A DNA stretch of 64,000 nucleotides from Pirellulales bacterium (GCA_016935315.1 JAFGRD010000145.1:62001-126000), one strand, 5' to 3'. Shown: positions 16,926-28,209, counted from the stretch's first letter. Notes: a model not told the origin generated them from the letters alone. Program-made: numbers and translations.

Positions 16926-18647
16926 TTAGTGATCGCTAATGGTTTCGCGAATGACTTCTTCGATGGTGGTCACGCCGGTGAAGACCTTCTCGAGTCCGGA
17001 GGTCCGCAGCGCGTGCATTCCGGTTCGCAGCCCGGCGTCGCGAATCTTATCGGTCGAGACGCCCGTGTTGATCAGGTCGCGAAGCTCTTCGTTCATCACC
17101 ATGTACTCGAACAGCCCGGTCCGGCCGCTGAACCCCGTGTTGTTACACGAGGCGCAGCCCCGCCCGCGATAGAACTTCTTGCCCAACACGTCGTCGGGCG
17201 TCAGATCGAGTTGGGCCAGGGTCTCCGTGCTGGGCATGGTCTGCTCCTTGCATTCGAGGCAGATCTTGCGGACCAGCCGCTGGGCCAGGATTGCCTCGAG
17301 CGTGGCGGTCAGCAGAAACGGCGGCACGCCCATGTCGCGCAGACGCGTGATCGTCGACGGCGCGTCGTTGGTGTGCAGCGTGCTGAACACCATGTGGCCG
17401 GTCAGCGACGCCTGCACGGCGATCTCGGCCGTCTCCAGGTCGCGGATCTCGCCCACCAGGATCTTGTCGGGGTCCTGCCGCAAGATCGACCGCAGGCACT
17501 GCGCGAAGGTATTGCCGATGGACGCGTCGATGGGCATCTGCACCACGCCGTCGATGTCGTATTCCACCGGGTCCTCGGTGGTGATCAGCTTGTCGGTGAT
17601 CTCGTTCAACTCGTTCAGCGCGCCGTAGAGCGTGGTCGTCTTGCCCGAGCCCGTCGGACCGGTCACCAGCACGATGCCGTTGGGCTTGCGGATCACCTCG
17701 CGGAAGCCGGCCAGCACCGTGGAATCCATGCCGACCACGCCCAGATCGAGCGTCACCACGGAGCGGTCGAGGATTCGCATCACCACGCTTTCGCCGAACA
17801 TGGTGGGCATGACCGAGACGCGCAGATCGACCGGGTGGCCTCCCACGCTCAGGCGGATCCGCCCGTCCTGCGGCAACCGCCGCTCGGCGATGTCCAAATC
17901 GGCCATGACCTTGATTCGGGTGGTGATGGCGAAGGCCAGGTGGCGGGGCGGCGGCACCATCTCGTAGAGCACGCCGTCGGCCCGGATGCGGATCTTGAAC
18001 TCGCTCTCGAAAGGCTCGAAGTGGAGGTCGCTGGCGTGGTCCTTGATGGCCAGCAGCAGCACCATGTTCAGCAGCTTGCGGACCGGGGCGCTGTCGGCCA
18101 GGGCCTCGACGCTGGTCAAATCCACCGCGGCGCCCTGCTTCTCCGCCGCTTCGGCGGCGGCGATCAGCTCGTCGTCCTGCTCCATGCCGGCGATCAACGT
18201 CTCGACGCTCTCGCCGCCGACCGCGTAGTACCGATCCAGCGCCCGCAGCACGTCCCGCTCGGTGGCCACCACGGCGCGGACCTCGTAACCGAGGAAACTC
18301 CGCAGTTCGTCGACGATCGAAAGCTTCTGCGGATCGCACATGGCGATCGTCAGCACGTCGTCCCGGAAGCTGATCGGGATGATGCGGTAGAGCTGGGCCA
18401 TGGGCTCGGTAACGTAGCCAAGCACCTCGGGCGCGATCACCACGTCGCTGAGGTTGATCACCTGCATGTTCATCTGCTCGGCCAGCGCCTGGGCCAACTG
18501 ATCGTCGTTGATCAGGCCCATGCTCATCGCGATCTGGCCGAACATCTCGCCGGGCCGCTGCTGCTGCTCTTCGAGCAGCATTTCCAGCCGGTCCTCGGTG
18601 ATGAAGCCCAGGTCTACCAGGATCTGGCCGATTCGCCGAATTGCCAT
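16926..18647 (-). CDS. GspE/PilB-type secretion ATPase (first copy)
   Basis: A 573-residue ATPase. The N-terminal GspE-N (MshEN-like) domain spans about residues 1-150 (MAIRRIGQILVDLGFITEDR). The ATPase core has Walker A GPTGSGKTTTLY, an Asp box (LVGEIRDLETAEIAVQASLT), the His box FSTLHTNDAPSTITRL and a tetra-Cys zinc site (CLECK, then CASC). It powers pseudopilus assembly at the cytoplasmic face with GspF. It is followed by gspF after 33 bases. Whether it serves secretion, pilus extension or both cannot be decided from sequence alone. Confidence 0.92.
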   Translation of the reverse strand: MAIRRIGQILVDLGFITEDRLEMLLEEQQQRPGEMFGQIAMSMGLINDDQLAQALAEQMNMQVINLSDVVIAPEVLGYVTEPMAQLYRIIPISFRDDVLTIAMCDPQKLSIVDELRSFLGYEVRAVVATERDVLRALDRYYAVGGESVETLIAGMEQDDELIAAAEAAEKQGAAVDLTSVEALADSAPVRKLLNMVLLLAIKDHASDLHFEPFESEFKIRIRADGVLYEMVPPPRHLAFAITTRIKVMADLDIAERRLPQDGRIRLSVGGHPVDLRVSVMPTMFGESVVMRILDRSVVTLDLGVVGMDSTVLAGFREVIRKPNGIVLVTGPTGSGKTTTLYGALNELNEITDKLITTEDPVEYDIDGVVQMPIDASIGNTFAQCLRSILRQDPDKILVGEIRDLETAEIAVQASLTGHMVFSTLHTNDAPSTITRLRDMGVPPFLLTATLEAILAQRLVRKICLECKEQTMPSTETLAQLDLTPDDVLGKKFYRGRGCASCNNTGFSGRTGLFEYMVMNEELRDLINTGVSTDKIRDAGLRTGMHALRTSGLEKVFTGVTTIEEVIRETISDH

Positions 18648-18679
18648 GACTGCCGCTCTCCCCTACCGTTGGTGCCGTT

Positions 18680-19804
18680 TCACTTTGCCGCCCTATCCAT
18701 CCGACTGCGGGCTTCGTCCTCCGCTTCCAGCAACCCGCGCTCGACCTGGGCGATGCGGGCGGCCAGGTCGTTGACGTAGTTGGCCTTCAGCAAGGCCTCT
18801 TGCTTCTCGACTCTCCCATCCTTCCAGAGCTGGAAGAGGTGATCGTCCAGCAACTGCATGCCTTCCTTCTGCCCCGTTTGAATCGCCGACGTGATGCGGA
18901 AGATCTTGTTCTCGCGGATCAGGTTGGCGATGGCCGAAGTGATTACCAGCATTTCATATGCCGCCACGCGGCCGCCGCCGATCTTCGGCAACAGGGTTTG
19001 CGAGAGGACGCCGATCAGGGCCACCGAAAGCTGCGTGCGGATCTGTTCCTGCTGGTTGGTGGGAAACACGTCGATGATTCGGTTGATTGTGCCCGCCGCC
19101 CCGGTCGTGTGCAGCGTGCCGAAGACGATGTGGCCCGTTTCCGCCGCGGTGATCGCCGCCTCGATCGTGTCCAAGTCGCGCAACTCGCCCACCAGGATCA
19201 CGTCCGGGTCCTGGCGCAACGCCCGGCGAATGGCCTCGGCAAAACTCGGCACGTCCACGCCCAGCTCGCGCTGGTTGACGATCGACTTCTTATGCGAGTG
19301 GTAGAACTCGATCGGGTCCTCGATCGTGATGATGTGGTGGTCGACGTTCTCGTTGAGGTAGTCCACCGCCGCCGCCAAGGTGGTCGTCTTACCCGAACCT
19401 GTCGGCCCGGTGACCAGAATCAGACCTCGCGGGCGCATGACCAGATCCGCCAGCACCGGCGGCGTCCCCAGGTCGTTCATGCTCATCAGGTCCAGCGGAA
19501 TTTGCCGCAGCACCAGCGCCACATGGCCGCGCTGCTTGAAGATCGACACGCGGAATCGGGCCAGGTCGCCGAAGGCGAAACCGAAGTCGGAACCCCCGAC
19601 CTCCTGCAATTCCTGCTGGCAGCGCTCCGGGGCGATACTCTTCATCAAGGCCGTGGTGTCGTCCGCCTCGAGAACCTTGGTTTCCAGCTTCTTCAACCGG
19701 CCGTGCAGCCGGACAACCGGAGGCTGCCCCACGGTCAGGTGCAAATCGCTTGCGCCACGGTTGACCACCGTATGCAGCAATTTGTCGATAAGGATAGTAC
19801 CCAT
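18680..19804 (-). CDS. pilT: PilT-type retraction ATPase
   Basis: A 374-residue protein, close to PilT length. It opens with LLHTVVNRGASDLHLTVGQP, the typical PilT/PilU start. Walker A is GPTGSGKTTTLAAAV, followed by ITIEDPIEFYHSHKKSIVNQ, the Asp box LVGELRDLDTIEAAITAAET, the His box GTLHTTGAAGTINRIIDVFP and the PilT AIRNLIRE-like signature ITSAIANLIRENKI. PilT disassembles type IV pili, so its presence argues that the machine is a dynamic pilus or can retract. Classical type II secretion operons lack it. It lies 32 bases upstream of the pilB-like gene. Confidence 0.92.
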   Translation of the reverse strand: MGTILIDKLLHTVVNRGASDLHLTVGQPPVVRLHGRLKKLETKVLEADDTTALMKSIAPERCQQELQEVGGSDFGFAFGDLARFRVSIFKQRGHVALVLRQIPLDLMSMNDLGTPPVLADLVMRPRGLILVTGPTGSGKTTTLAAAVDYLNENVDHHIITIEDPIEFYHSHKKSIVNQRELGVDVPSFAEAIRRALRQDPDVILVGELRDLDTIEAAITAAETGHIVFGTLHTTGAAGTINRIIDVFPTNQQEQIRTQLSVALIGVLSQTLLPKIGGGRVAAYEMLVITSAIANLIRENKIFRITSAIQTGQKEGMQLLDDHLFQLWKDGRVEKQEALLKANYVNDLAARIAQVERGLLEAEDEARSRMDRAAK

Positions 19805-20308
19805 CTTTCGATGCCTCTTAAGACCGCTGTGCCTGGACCCGCGAAATGGGTCGAGAAGGCTCTTCGATTATCTGTTCCGTATCGCGGCGACATCGGCAGT
19901 GCACAGCGCTGGGCCCTTCGTAACAGCGCCGGGCTGCTCCCTGGTTCCAACACCAGTCGGCTGAAAAGCCCGGATGACCGATGCCGCGGGGCGAGAGATT
20001 CCATCCCTCGCTCAGCCCACTATACGATTATTCGCCAACTCGCAAAAAGCTCAACCGATTTCTATGTCTTGGGGCGCCCGAACGCAGCCGGAGACGACCC
20101 CCCCATACGGCGTTAATGCAGCCCCACCGCGACACCTCACGCCGCAGTCTGTTTGTGTTAGTTCCGAAAGTTGCTGTGCGACTCCACCATTTTGCCATTC
20201 TCCTCCTGTCTTATCCATTCAACCCATACTGGCACTTCTTCCGAAACAACACATCCTCGCATGGCCCCCCGAGAAGCCAGTCCAAAACGTCGAACCGGCC
20301 TCCTGGGT
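19805..20308. other. 504-bp gene-poor gap inside the secretion operon
   Basis: This space separates pilT from the second GspE/PilB ATPase. It is more AT-rich than its surroundings. A weak minus-strand -10 TATAGT (20024-20019) has only poor -35 partners. A small open frame with a strong ribosome site lies at 20028-20198. Otherwise I see nothing I recognise. Confidence 0.5.
20028..20198 (-). CDS. Possible 56-residue Arg-rich small protein
   Basis: An ATG-started frame of 56 codons, preceded by AGGAGGAG, the best ribosome site in this gap. The product begins MAKWWSRTATFGTNTNRLRR and is rich in Arg and Trp, with no recognised motif. It lies between two secretion ATPases in the same direction. 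The strong Shine-Dalgarno favours translation; the composition could equally be chance. Treat as a hypothesis. Confidence 0.2.
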   Translation of the reverse strand: MAKWWSRTATFGTNTNRLRREVSRWGCINAVWGGRLRLRSGAPRHRNRLSFLRVGE

Positions 20309-22021
20309 CTAGTCACCTTTTTTAGCTACTCTGAATACCTCTTCTACGGTGGTTACTCCCCGCAGCGCCTTACTGATCCCGTCCATATAAAGTGTCTTCA
20401 TTCCCTCGGCTAAGGCCGTTCGTCGCAGGTCTTCGGTCGAGGCCTCGTTGAAAGTCAACTCGCGGAGCTTCGACGACATAATCAGCAGCTCGAAGATCGC
20501 CAGCCGGCCGCGAAAGCCGCTCCCTTGGCAACTCCCGCACCCGCGGCCCCGGGCAAAGGTGGCGTTGGCAGCCATTTCGGCCGAAATCCCAGCCGCATCC
20601 AGGAGGGACTGCGGTGGGGTATCCGATTGTTTGCATTTCTGGCACACCACGCGGACCAGTCGTTGTCCCATGATTGCGACGACGCTGCTGGAGACGAGAT
20701 ATGCGGGCACACCCATGTCGACTAGACGTGTAATAGCACTGGGCGCATCGTTCGTATGTAGTGTACTGAAAACCAAGTGTCCAGTCAAAGATGCCTGAAT
20801 TCCCATCTGGGCTGTCTCGAGGTCGCGCATTTCGCCCACCAGAATGATATTCGGTGCCTGTCGCAACATCGCACGAATCACCCGTGCGAAGTCCAGCCCA
20901 ATGTCGTGCCGCACCTCCACCTGGTTCACACCTGGCAGGTAGTACTCAACGGGATCCTCCGCCGTAATAATCTTCTTATCCGGCGTATTCAGCTCATTCA
21001 GCGCGGCATAAAGCGAGGTCGTCTTGCCGGACCCCGTCGGACCGGTGACCAAAATGATTCCGTTGGGTCGCTGGATCAGCCCGGTGAACCGGCGGTAGTC
21101 GTCTTCGGAGAATCCCAATTGCCGCAGCCCCACCTTGATGCTGTCCTTGTCGAGGATCCGCATCACCACCGACTGCCCGTGGTTGGTCGGGATCACGCTG
21201 ACTCGCAGGTCGAGTTCCTTCTCTCCGATGGTCACCTTGATCCGGCCATCCTGGGTCCGTCGTCGTTCGGCAATGTCGAGCTTCGAGAGAATCTTCACGC
21301 GCGACAGAATGGCACCAAGCAGCCTCCTGGGGGGGCTATCCCGCTCGATCAGCACGCCATCGATCCGATATCTGACCCGGATGCGATCCTCGAAGGGCTC
21401 AATATGGATGTCCGACGCCCGGAGTTGCACGGCTTCGGAGATCATCAGGTGGACCAGTCGGACGATCGGGGCACTGGTCTCGTCGATATCGTCCTCCGCG
21501 AAATCGCCGTCCTCTTCGGTCTCGGTGAAGTCGATCGCCGTATCGGTGAATTCCTGGAGCATCGAGTCGGCACTTTCACCGACCGTTTGGCCGTAGTGGC
21601 GGTTGATCGCTTCGAGGATGGCCTCGCGCGGGGCCAGGGCGATCTCGATCTGGCAGTTGAGGATGAAGCGGAGCTTGTCGATCGTCTCGTAGTCGTCCGG
21701 ATCGCTGACGATCACTTTCAGCCGGCCGTCACCTTCGGAAAGAGGGAGAACGGCGTTCTCCCGAGCGACCGACTCGGGCACCAGTTCGACGACCGATGGG
21801 GGGATCACGACCTCGCTGAGGTGGACGTATTCACAGTTGTGTTGCTCGGCCATCGCCCGCATGACGTCCTCGCCGCTGGCGTAGCCCAGGCGGCTCAGGG
21901 CGTCGGGGAGCGTCATGCCCGACTCTTCGGCCATCTCGACCGCCTCGGCCAACTGTTCGAGGCTGATAATCCCCTGGCGGACGAGAATCTCCGTGTAATC
22001 ACCCTTTTTCTTGGCGGCCAT
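20309..22021 (-). CDS. GspE/PilB-type secretion ATPase (second copy)
   Basis: A 570-residue paralogue of the ATPase at 16926-18647. The N-terminal domain opens KKKGDYTEILVRQGIISLEQ; an acidic linker EETEEDGDFAEDDIDE follows at about 180. Walker A is GPTGSGKTTSLYAAL, the Asp box LVGEMRDLETAQMGIQASLT, the His box FSTLHTNDAPSAITRLVDMG, and zinc cysteines are CQKCK and CGSC. I chose ATG 22021 because GGAG precedes it and the upstream extension has no domain. The 3' part uses more A/T-ending codons than the neighbouring genes. Two extension-type ATPases beside one PilT suggest two functional states or two machines. Confidence 0.9.
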   Translation of the reverse strand: MAAKKKGDYTEILVRQGIISLEQLAEAVEMAEESGMTLPDALSRLGYASGEDVMRAMAEQHNCEYVHLSEVVIPPSVVELVPESVARENAVLPLSEGDGRLKVIVSDPDDYETIDKLRFILNCQIEIALAPREAILEAINRHYGQTVGESADSMLQEFTDTAIDFTETEEDGDFAEDDIDETSAPIVRLVHLMISEAVQLRASDIHIEPFEDRIRVRYRIDGVLIERDSPPRRLLGAILSRVKILSKLDIAERRRTQDGRIKVTIGEKELDLRVSVIPTNHGQSVVMRILDKDSIKVGLRQLGFSEDDYRRFTGLIQRPNGIILVTGPTGSGKTTSLYAALNELNTPDKKIITAEDPVEYYLPGVNQVEVRHDIGLDFARVIRAMLRQAPNIILVGEMRDLETAQMGIQASLTGHLVFSTLHTNDAPSAITRLVDMGVPAYLVSSSVVAIMGQRLVRVVCQKCKQSDTPPQSLLDAAGISAEMAANATFARGRGCGSCQGSGFRGRLAIFELLIMSSKLRELTFNEASTEDLRRTALAEGMKTLYMDGISKALRGVTTVEEVFRVAKKGD

Positions 22022-22299
22022 CAAGCACTCCGCATTGCAGCGTCGGGGGCGGTTCCAAGACAGAGACAAGCGACAAAACCGCGGGCGAACGCCCCGCCCC
22101 GTTCTTTACCTATTCCATGCACAATAGAGCCTAGCCCTACACTACCTAGCCTAATGGCGGCCATGGCCAGTGTCAACCGTCTGTCGAGCGGCCGCCTCGG
22201 CCGTCCCACGAGGGGCCGGCTCTAGGCTTTACACGAGGCCACGGTTTCCGCATGCCACACCAGGAGACACGGGCCGAGCGGGCTGCGGACCTCGGCGGA

Positions 22300-23850
22300 C
22301 TATTTCCCGACGGCATACAGGTGCTTTCGAGTCATCACGTAGAGCACTCCGTTGGCCGCCACCGGCGTGCTGAAGACACCGTCGCGCATGCGGATCTTGC
22401 TGATCACGCTCAGTTGCCTGCCCGCCTTCAGCACCCAGAAGACCTGCTTGCCGGAACCGATGTAGATCTTGCCGTCGGCCAGCAGCGTGGAGCCCCACAT
22501 CGGCCCGCCGACGTCGTGCACCCAGCAGGGCCGGCCGGTGGCCGCGTCAAGGCAGTGCAACCGGCCCCCGAAATCGGCCGCGTAGACCAGGCCGTCGCCC
22601 ACCGAGACCGTCGAGACGGTCGAGCCGATGTCCTGGTACGACCAGACAATGCCGCTGCGTGTCACGTCGCCGGTCTTGGTCACGTCGAGACAGACCAACC
22701 AGCCGAGTCTCATGCCGTGGAAGGGCTCTTGGGTCAAGGGCACGTACAACCGCTGGCCGTCGAGCACCGGCATCGCGGTCACCTGGTACGACGTGCTGTC
22801 GTGCTGGTGGTCCGGCTCGACGTGGTCCTGGGTTTGGGCCAACGGATGCCCGTTGAACTTCCAGACGTTTTCCAGCAGAACCGGCTCCCGGCCGAGTTTG
22901 TCGGGATCGAGCATCTTGTACGCGTAGACATAGCCGTTGCCGGCGGCGTAGAACCCGAGCCATTGCCCGCCCACCGGGCCCGTGGCCGGCGAGCTCCACT
23001 GGCCGTGCGTGATGTCGGGTCCGATGCCGAAGCTGTCGCGGGCCACCAGCTCACCGGTCTTTTTGTTCAACACAATCAGGCTCGGTGCATCGGGGTTGAG
23101 CACGCGCGTGTGCGTCCACTCGACGCCGTTGGCCGTGCAGATATAGAGCAGGTCGCCGTGCATCAGGATCGAGCAGTTCGCGCCGTTGTGCGGTTCGGCC
23201 TTGGTTTGCCGGATCATATCGAAGAACCAGACGATGTCGGCGTCGCCGGGGCCGGGTTCCAGCGGCGGCCGGTCTTCGACAGCCATGTGTCTACCTTCGT
23301 CCGTGTAGGGCCCGTCGTTGCCGTCGGCCATGCCCTCGACGTCCAAACACATCACTTCGCAACGGTTGCTGACCAGATACGCCCGCTTGCCGTCGATCGT
23401 CGGCGGCGAGGTCAGGCCGATCGACTGCCAGTCGCCCCATTTCACGCGACTGTCTTCCAGCTTGGGCACGACCAGTTGCCAGAGGTATTCGCCGGTCTTT
23501 TCGTCGAAGCACATCAGCACGCCCCGATCGCCCTGCATCCGCGGATCGCGCGGCACGCCGTTGTTGGTCCCGACGAAGACCTTGCCCCCGGCGACGATCG
23601 GCGTGCCGTAGGATTGATCGCCCAGTCGGGCGACCCATTTCACGCCGCCCTCGGGCGGCAGATCGATGTCGCCGGTTTGGGCGTTCCGCATGCCCGGCTC
23701 GAACGTTTCAGGCAGACCCGTCTCGTCGGAGACCATGTTTCGCGTGTACTGCTGTCCCCATTGGGGCCGGTCGGCGGCCCGCAGCCAGTGGAGACAATCA
23801 CCCGGAAAGAAGAGGACAAGCCAGATCGAGAGGGCAATAATGCGTATCAT
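22300..23850 (-). CDS. Exported PQQ-repeat (beta-propeller) protein
   Basis: A 516-residue protein with a signal peptide MIRIIALSIWLVLFFPGDCL, cleaved near LRAADRPQWGQ. Repeated propeller blades follow, with the patterns GTPIVAGGKVFVGTNNG, CFDEKTGEYLWQ, SPPTIDGKRAYLVSNRCEVM and GDGLVYAADFGGRLHCLDAA. This is the PQQ-like (BamB/alcohol-dehydrogenase) fold. Catalytic residues of true quinoproteins are not evident. Planctomycetes carry many such exported proteins of unknown role. ATG 23850 follows AGGAG by about 11 bases. It stands alone between divergent or unrelated genes. Confidence 0.85.
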   Translation of the reverse strand: MIRIIALSIWLVLFFPGDCLHWLRAADRPQWGQQYTRNMVSDETGLPETFEPGMRNAQTGDIDLPPEGGVKWVARLGDQSYGTPIVAGGKVFVGTNNGVPRDPRMQGDRGVLMCFDEKTGEYLWQLVVPKLEDSRVKWGDWQSIGLTSPPTIDGKRAYLVSNRCEVMCLDVEGMADGNDGPYTDEGRHMAVEDRPPLEPGPGDADIVWFFDMIRQTKAEPHNGANCSILMHGDLLYICTANGVEWTHTRVLNPDAPSLIVLNKKTGELVARDSFGIGPDITHGQWSSPATGPVGGQWLGFYAAGNGYVYAYKMLDPDKLGREPVLLENVWKFNGHPLAQTQDHVEPDHQHDSTSYQVTAMPVLDGQRLYVPLTQEPFHGMRLGWLVCLDVTKTGDVTRSGIVWSYQDIGSTVSTVSVGDGLVYAADFGGRLHCLDAATGRPCWVHDVGGPMWGSTLLADGKIYIGSGKQVFWVLKAGRQLSVISKIRMRDGVFSTPVAANGVLYVMTRKHLYAVGK

Positions 23851-24148
23851 CCGGGCGGGATCTCCTGGTTGATTGCGGGAGACGGCGACCACGCAAGCGA
23901 CACAAATCGGTTTCCGTATTCAGTCTCACTATATCAATCTCAGTATACGGACGCCGTATCGGCACAGCAACAGACGGACCGATGCGGCCGTCGGTGGCCG
24001 CCGGGTGGCGAGCCCATGGGGAATCCGCCGCGTCGTGCCCCCTTACCGTTGGACGTCGCGATGCCTACACTTACTTGAGAGTTGAGCCCAATAGCTACCG
24101 GCCCTCGCGTCCCCCTTCGGAATAGAATCTGCCCCCCGGCCATTTGCC

Positions 24149-26731
24149 ATGAGCCAGCAGACCACTCAGCCGCCGACCGTCCGACGTTTGGCGATTGAAG
24201 TCCGCGGCGTCGTGCAGGGGGTGGGATTCCGGCCGTTTGTGTACAACGCGGCGCGGGCGGGCGGGCTGACCGGCTGGGTCCGCAACGAGGCCGACCTGGT
24301 CCAGATCGAAGTACAGGGCACGCAAACGCAACTCGACGCCTTCCTGGAGACCCTTCGCCACCGCCATCCACCGCAGGCCCGGATCAACGCGTTTCGCGTG
24401 ACCGAAGCGGTCTGTCAGGAGCGGCAGACGGCTGGTTTCGAAATCCGCCACGGCGCGGGCCGAGCGGCCCCAAGGCCGACCATTCCCGCCGACCTGGCCA
24501 CCTGCGAGCAATGCCTTGAGGAGATTCGCACGGACACCCAGCGGCGTTATCGCTACCCGTTCACCAACTGCACCAACTGTGGGCCGCGGTGGTCGATCAT
24601 CGAGCAGTTGCCCTACGATCGGTCGCGGACCTCGATGGCCCGCTTTGCGATGTGCCCCGACTGTCGGGCCGAATACGAAGATCCGGCCGATCGGCGGTTC
24701 CATGCGCAGCCGATCGCGTGCCCCCGTTGCGGCCCGGTGCTGCGGCTGTTGGACGGCCGCGGAGCGGAATTGGCCGTCGGCGACGACGCGCTGGGCCGAA
24801 CAGCCGAGGCGTTGCGGGCCGGCCGCGTGGCGGCGATCAAAGGCCTGGGCGGGTTCCAGTTGCTGGTCGACGCGACCAGTGCCGCGGCGGTCGCCCGGCT
24901 GCGCCAGCGGAAGCGGCGGCCCGATCGGCCCTTGGCGGTGATGATGTCGTCGCTTCAGGCGGTGCGACGGGTCTGCCAGCTTTCGGCCGAGGAAACGCGA
25001 ACCCTGCTGTCGCACCAGGCGCCCATCGTGTTGCTGCGGCGGCGCGGCGACCGCGGCCCCGACATGCAGACCGACGGCCCGGCCATGCAAGTGGTCGAAG
25101 GCGTTGCCCCGGACAATCCGTATCTGGGCATCATGCTTCCCTATACGCCGCTGCACCACTTGTTGATGACGGCCGTCGATCGGCCCCTGGTTTGCACCAG
25201 CGGCAACCTCTCGGAAGAGCCGATGGCAATTGCCACCGCCGACGCACTGGCGCGGCTGGGACCGATCGCCGACGTGCTGCTGACGCACAACCGGCCGATC
25301 GTCCGCCCCGTCGACGATTCGCTGGTCCGGCACGGGCCCGAGGGGCAACAGGTCCTGCGGCGGGCCCGGGGTTATGCGCCGCTGCCGATCGCCCTGGGTT
25401 TTCCGGCGCCGACGATTCTGGCGGCGGGCGGCCATTTGAAAAGCACCGTGGCGCTATGCTTGGGTTCGCGGAGCCGCGGGGTCCGCGAAAAGCACCTTCG
25501 GGATGAGGTGGAAAAGCACCAACACGACCGGACTTCGCGGACAGCCGAGAATCCTCAGGGGACCGCGCCGGCCGGCCCGCACCCGGTGCCCGTCATCCTC
25601 AGCCCGCACATCGGCGACCTCGACAGCGTGCTCAGCGTCGAGGTGCATCGCCGGGCGATCCGCGACCTGGTGGGCTTCTTCCAGGTGGTTCCCGACGTGG
25701 TGGCCTGCGATCTGCATCCCGATTATGCGTCGACTCGATACGCGGAAGACCTGGCCGCCGAATGGAAGGCGCCCCTGGTTCGCGTGCAACACCACCACGC
25801 CCACGTGGCCGCCTGCATCGCCGAGCACCGGCTTCAGGGGCCCGTGTTGGGGCTGGCCTGGGACGGGACGGGCTACGGGCCCGACGGCACGGTCTGGGGC
25901 GGCGAGGGGCTGATTTGTGAAGGGGCCGACTTCACCCGCACGGCCCACCTGCGGACCTTCCCGCTGCCCGGCGGCGATCGGGCGGTCCGCCAGCCGCGCC
26001 GTTCGGCCCTGGGGATGTTGTTCGAGATGATGGCCGGCAGGGCTGCCGAGGCGATGGCTGCCGCCGGGTTGGTCTGCGATGCCGACCATGACGGGGCGGC
26101 CGGTCGCGCGGGCGAAGCCGGCGGCGGGAATGCGGAGGGCCGGGAAACGGCCGGGCGCGCCGGCGCGTTTGCCCGGTCGGAAATCGAGGCCTTGCTGTCG
26201 ATCCTCACCCGCGCCGTGCGCACCCCGCGAACCAGCAGCATGGGGCGGCTGTTCGATGCGGTGGCGGCGTTGTGCGGACTGCCGGCGGTGATCAGCTTCG
26301 AGGGCCAGGCGGCCATGGCGCTGGAATTCGCCGCCGATCGGGCCGAGGACGAGGCCTATACGCTGCCGCTGTCGGACGACACGCCGGCCGTGGCCGACTG
26401 GGAACCGCTGGTCCGAGCCGTTTTGGCCGATCGCTCGGTGGGCGTGCCGGTCGGCCGGATCAGTGCGCGATTCCACAACGCCCTGGCCAAGCTCGCGGTG
26501 GCCGTGGCGCGCCGCTCGGGATGCAGCCAGGTGGCGCTCAGCGGCGGGTGCTTTCAGAACGCCTTGCTGAGCGATCGGGTTCGGGCTCAACTGTTGGCCG
26601 CCGGCTTCACCGTGTACACTCATCATCAGGTCCCGCCCGGCGACGGCGGCATTGCCCTGGGGCAAACGTACGTCGCGGCCAAGAAAACCGGAGAGTTCAG
26701 TCCATGTGTCTCGGCATCCCCGGTCAATTGA
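24149..26731 (+). CDS. hypF: Carbamoyltransferase HypF ([NiFe]-hydrogenase maturation)
   Basis: An 860-residue HypF. Order of domains: acylphosphatase-like ([20 protein letters not shown], residues 17-36), paired CxxC zinc fingers (CEQC, CTNC, CPDC, CPRC), a YrdC-like domain ([23 protein letters not shown]) and a Kae1-like domain with [13 protein letters not shown] and [16 protein letters not shown]. HypF converts carbamoyl phosphate to a thiocarbamate on HypE, the source of the CN ligands. About 41 residues (nucleotides 25466-25588) interrupt the GGHLK...SPHIGDLDS region, where the family is normally near-continuous. A Gly/Ala-rich insert also lies near 26080-26160. Its end overlaps hypC by 28 bases. 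Confidence 0.93.
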   Translation: MSQQTTQPPTVRRLAIEVRGVVQGVGFRPFVYNAARAGGLTGWVRNEADLVQIEVQGTQTQLDAFLETLRHRHPPQARINAFRVTEAVCQERQTAGFEIRHGAGRAAPRPTIPADLATCEQCLEEIRTDTQRRYRYPFTNCTNCGPRWSIIEQLPYDRSRTSMARFAMCPDCRAEYEDPADRRFHAQPIACPRCGPVLRLLDGRGAELAVGDDALGRTAEALRAGRVAAIKGLGGFQLLVDATSAAAVARLRQRKRRPDRPLAVMMSSLQAVRRVCQLSAEETRTLLSHQAPIVLLRRRGDRGPDMQTDGPAMQVVEGVAPDNPYLGIMLPYTPLHHLLMTAVDRPLVCTSGNLSEEPMAIATADALARLGPIADVLLTHNRPIVRPVDDSLVRHGPEGQQVLRRARGYAPLPIALGFPAPTILAAGGHLKSTVALCLGSRSRGVREKHLRDEVEKHQHDRTSRTAENPQGTAPAGPHPVPVILSPHIGDLDSVLSVEVHRRAIRDLVGFFQVVPDVVACDLHPDYASTRYAEDLAAEWKAPLVRVQHHHAHVAACIAEHRLQGPVLGLAWDGTGYGPDGTVWGGEGLICEGADFTRTAHLRTFPLPGGDRAVRQPRRSALGMLFEMMAGRAAEAMAAAGLVCDADHDGAAGRAGEAGGGNAEGRETAGRAGAFARSEIEALLSILTRAVRTPRTSSMGRLFDAVAALCGLPAVISFEGQAAMALEFAADRAEDEAYTLPLSDDTPAVADWEPLVRAVLADRSVGVPVGRISARFHNALAKLAVAVARRSGCSQVALSGGCFQNALLSDRVRAQLLAAGFTVYTHHQVPPGDGGIALGQTYVAAKKTGEFSPCVSASPVN
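25466..25588 (+). repeat. In-frame GC-rich insertion within hypF
   Basis: About 41 codons split the conserved hypF segment. The nucleotides carry TTCGCGGA (25465-25472 and 25534-25541) and its complement TCCGCGAA (25482-25489). AAAAGCACC occurs at 25439-25447, 25488-25496 and 25512-25520. The pattern resembles insertion or expansion of a short palindromic repeat that kept the frame. Confidence 0.45.
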
Positions 26732-27005
26732 CCGAAGTCTATCAACAAGACACCTTGCCCATGGGCAAGGTGAACTTCGGCGGCATCAGCAAAGACGTCT
26801 GCCTGGCCTACACACCGGACGCCCGCGTCGGCCAGTATGTGCTGGTCCACGTGGGATTCGCCATCAGCCAGATCGACGAGGCGGAGGCTCAGGAAATCTT
26901 CACCTATCTGAGACAGATCGAGGAGGCCATCGCCGCGGAAGAGGCCGAATCAGAGGAAGCTGCGGGGGAGGAGGCCCGGCGGAAGGGACCGCCCGAGGAC
27001 GTCCC

Positions 27006-27009
<4 letters not shown>
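26704..27009 (+). CDS. hypC: HypC/HybG-type hydrogenase maturation chaperone
   Basis: A 101-residue protein that begins [12 protein letters not shown]. The N-terminal Met-Cys pair is the defining, essential feature of HypC: Cys2 binds the Fe(CN)2CO intermediate and Hyp[21 protein letters not shown] is the conserved core. The C-terminus has an extra acidic Glu/Ala-rich tail of about 30 residues. It starts within the last codons of hypF in another frame, and its stop overlaps the hypD start (ATGA), so hypF-C-D are translationally coupled. Confidence 0.95.
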
Positions 27010-28106
<1,097 letters not shown>

Positions 28107-28209
28107 CAGCGTGCCAAGACGCGTGGGCCATTCAGCCCGGCGCCCGGCAGAGGGAAATCCGCGTGTCCCTACACGAAACGATATCTTGAGAAACCGAAAT
28201 GGAAGCCCC

